From Nitrospirota bacterium (GTDB lineage: Bacteria; Nitrospirota; UBA9217), in NCBI GenBank assembly GCA_017885365.1, contig JAFNGD010000380.1, positions 586-6,770 on the forward strand: 6,185 bases of DNA. The letters are read 5' to 3'. The position numbers and the translations under genes are program-made. How positions within the stretch are numbered: position 1 is the stretch's first letter; the number at the start of each line of letters is the position of its first letter. Shown piece after piece: positions 5,683-6,185 of the stretch. Under the pieces are notes generated by a model. It was not told where the DNA came from. It saw only the letters and a list, made by a program, of their open reading frames with translations, and searched no databases.

Positions 5683-5710
5683 GCGGAGTTCGGAGTGCGG
5701 AGTGCGGAGT
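5683..5710. repeat. Four 7-nt tandem repeats in the moaA-moaC gap
   Basis: Units GCGGAGT, TCGGAGT, GCGGAGT, GCGGAGT lie head to tail, starting 8 nt after the moaA stop. Similar GGAGTGC/GGAATGC heptamer runs are, to my recollection, common between genes in some environmental bacterial genomes. The unit is unrelated in sequence to the 7-nt repeats near 3543-3611 but has the same step. Confidence 0.85.
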
Positions 5711-5730
5711 CAAACCAATAGCGCAGGATA

Positions 5731-5747
5731 TTGTCGGTTGGGGACAA
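5731..5747 (+). promoter_or_regulatory. Small hairpin over the weak ribosome site of moaC
   Basis: TTGTC (5731-5735) pairs with GACAA (5743-5747), with the G-rich loop GGTTGGG holding most of the only candidate ribosome site, GGGGA at 5740-5744. A 5-bp stem is weak, so translational control is speculative. Confidence 0.25.
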
Positions 5748-5754
5748 CAGTTTG

Positions 5755-6185
5755 ATGAAGAAACTTACCCATTTCGACGAACAAGGCGCGGCGCGCATGG
5801 TCGATGTTTCCAGCAAACAGGAGACCGCCCGCGAGGCCGTTGCCGGCGCGCGGGTGGCCATGGAGCCCTCCACGCTGCGGCTCATCCTGGACCGGAAGGT
5901 CTCCAAGGGCGACGTCTTCGGCGTGGCCAGGGTCGCGGGGATCATGGCCGCGAAACGGACAGCGGACCTTATACCGATGTGCCATCCCTTGAACCTCACC
6001 TCCGTGGAGGTCTCTTTCGAGCCTGATGAGGGCTCGTCGTGCGTGAACATCAAGGCCACGGCCAGGACGACGGGCAAGACCGGTGTCGAGATGGAGGCGC
6101 TCTTGGCCGCCGCTGCGGCGGGCCTTACCATCTACGACATGTGCAAGTCCGTGGACCGGGCCATGACCGTCACGGATGTCCGCCT
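5755..6185 (+). CDS. moaC: Cyclic pyranopterin monophosphate synthase MoaC (3' end outside window)
   Basis: MoaC rearranges the MoaA product, 3',8-cyclo-7,8-dihydro-GTP, into cyclic pyranopterin monophosphate with loss of pyrophosphate. The frame stays open to the window edge, giving 143 residues; the E. coli protein has about 161, so roughly the last 18 are missing. Conserved stretches include [14 protein letters not shown] (15-28), [19 protein letters not shown] (51-69), LIPMCHPL with His77, [11 protein letters not shown] with Glu112 and Glu114, and TIYDMCK with Asp128 and Lys131. From memory, the catalytic Asp128 and Lys131 of E. coli MoaC have the same numbers, which supports ATG 5755 as the start. 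The ribosome site is weak (GGGGA, 10 nt upstream). It follows moaA on the same strand and is probably co-transcribed, placing consecutive pathway steps together. Confidence 0.95.
   Translation, partial: MKKLTHFDEQGAARMVDVSSKQETAREAVAGARVAMEPSTLRLILDRKVSKGDVFGVARVAGIMAAKRTADLIPMCHPLNLTSVEVSFEPDEGSSCVNIKATARTTGKTGVEMEALLAAAAAGLTIYDMCKSVDRAMTVTDVR

Noticed and set aside
4797..6131. Minus-strand open frame of 444 codons opposite moaA and moaC
   Set aside because: Both plus-strand genes show full family motifs; the antisense frame reads through the heptamer repeat (a TPNSA-type spurious peptide) and shows no domain.

Overview
The window is GC-rich, densely coding DNA from what looks like a free-living Gram-negative-type bacterium. 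Protein style (DnaJ, MoaA and MoaC close to proteobacterial forms, a pyrophosphate-type phosphofructokinase, a small DUF3185-like membrane protein) and the short-period intergenic repeats would fit Deltaproteobacteria-like or Nitrospirota-like lineages. That placement is inference; no rRNA or lineage marker is present.

Layout, left to right. (1) 1-530: 3' end of dnaK, closed by a strong intrinsic terminator (548-588). (2) 531-757: a gap carrying an inverted-repeat element built on a G-rich 13-mer found in both orientations. (3) 758-1876: complete dnaJ, followed 41 nt later by a 65-residue two-helix membrane protein (1918-2115). (4) 2116-2299: regulatory gap with a good sigma70-type promoter (TTGACA, 17 nt, TAAATT) and a palindrome at the expected transcription start. 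(5) 2300-3535: phosphofructokinase with the Asp and Lys residues typical of the PPi-dependent class. (6) 3536-3653: convergent gap with drifting 7-nt tandem repeats and a long hairpin. (7) 3654-4511, minus strand: two-gene operon encoding a membrane-anchored HAMP/coiled-coil protein without an output domain, and an unrecognised 96-residue protein. (8) 4512-4685: divergent control region with a near-consensus minus-strand promoter and two tandem copies of a palindrome spaced 21 bp apart. (9) 4686-5675: moaA. (10) 5676-5754: gap with four 7-nt repeats. (11) 5755-6185: moaC, cut by the window edge.

Functionally there are three conserved modules: the Hsp70 chaperone pair DnaK/DnaJ; a glycolysis/gluconeogenesis enzyme under its own promoter; and the first two steps of molybdenum cofactor synthesis, where MoaA and MoaC together convert GTP to cyclic pyranopterin monophosphate. 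The least understood part is the minus-strand HAMP operon and the tandem palindromes between it and moaA. I see no phage, transposase, CRISPR array, tRNA or rRNA. No clearly new multi-gene system is evident; the best leads are the operator-like palindromes and the HAMP/small-protein pair.
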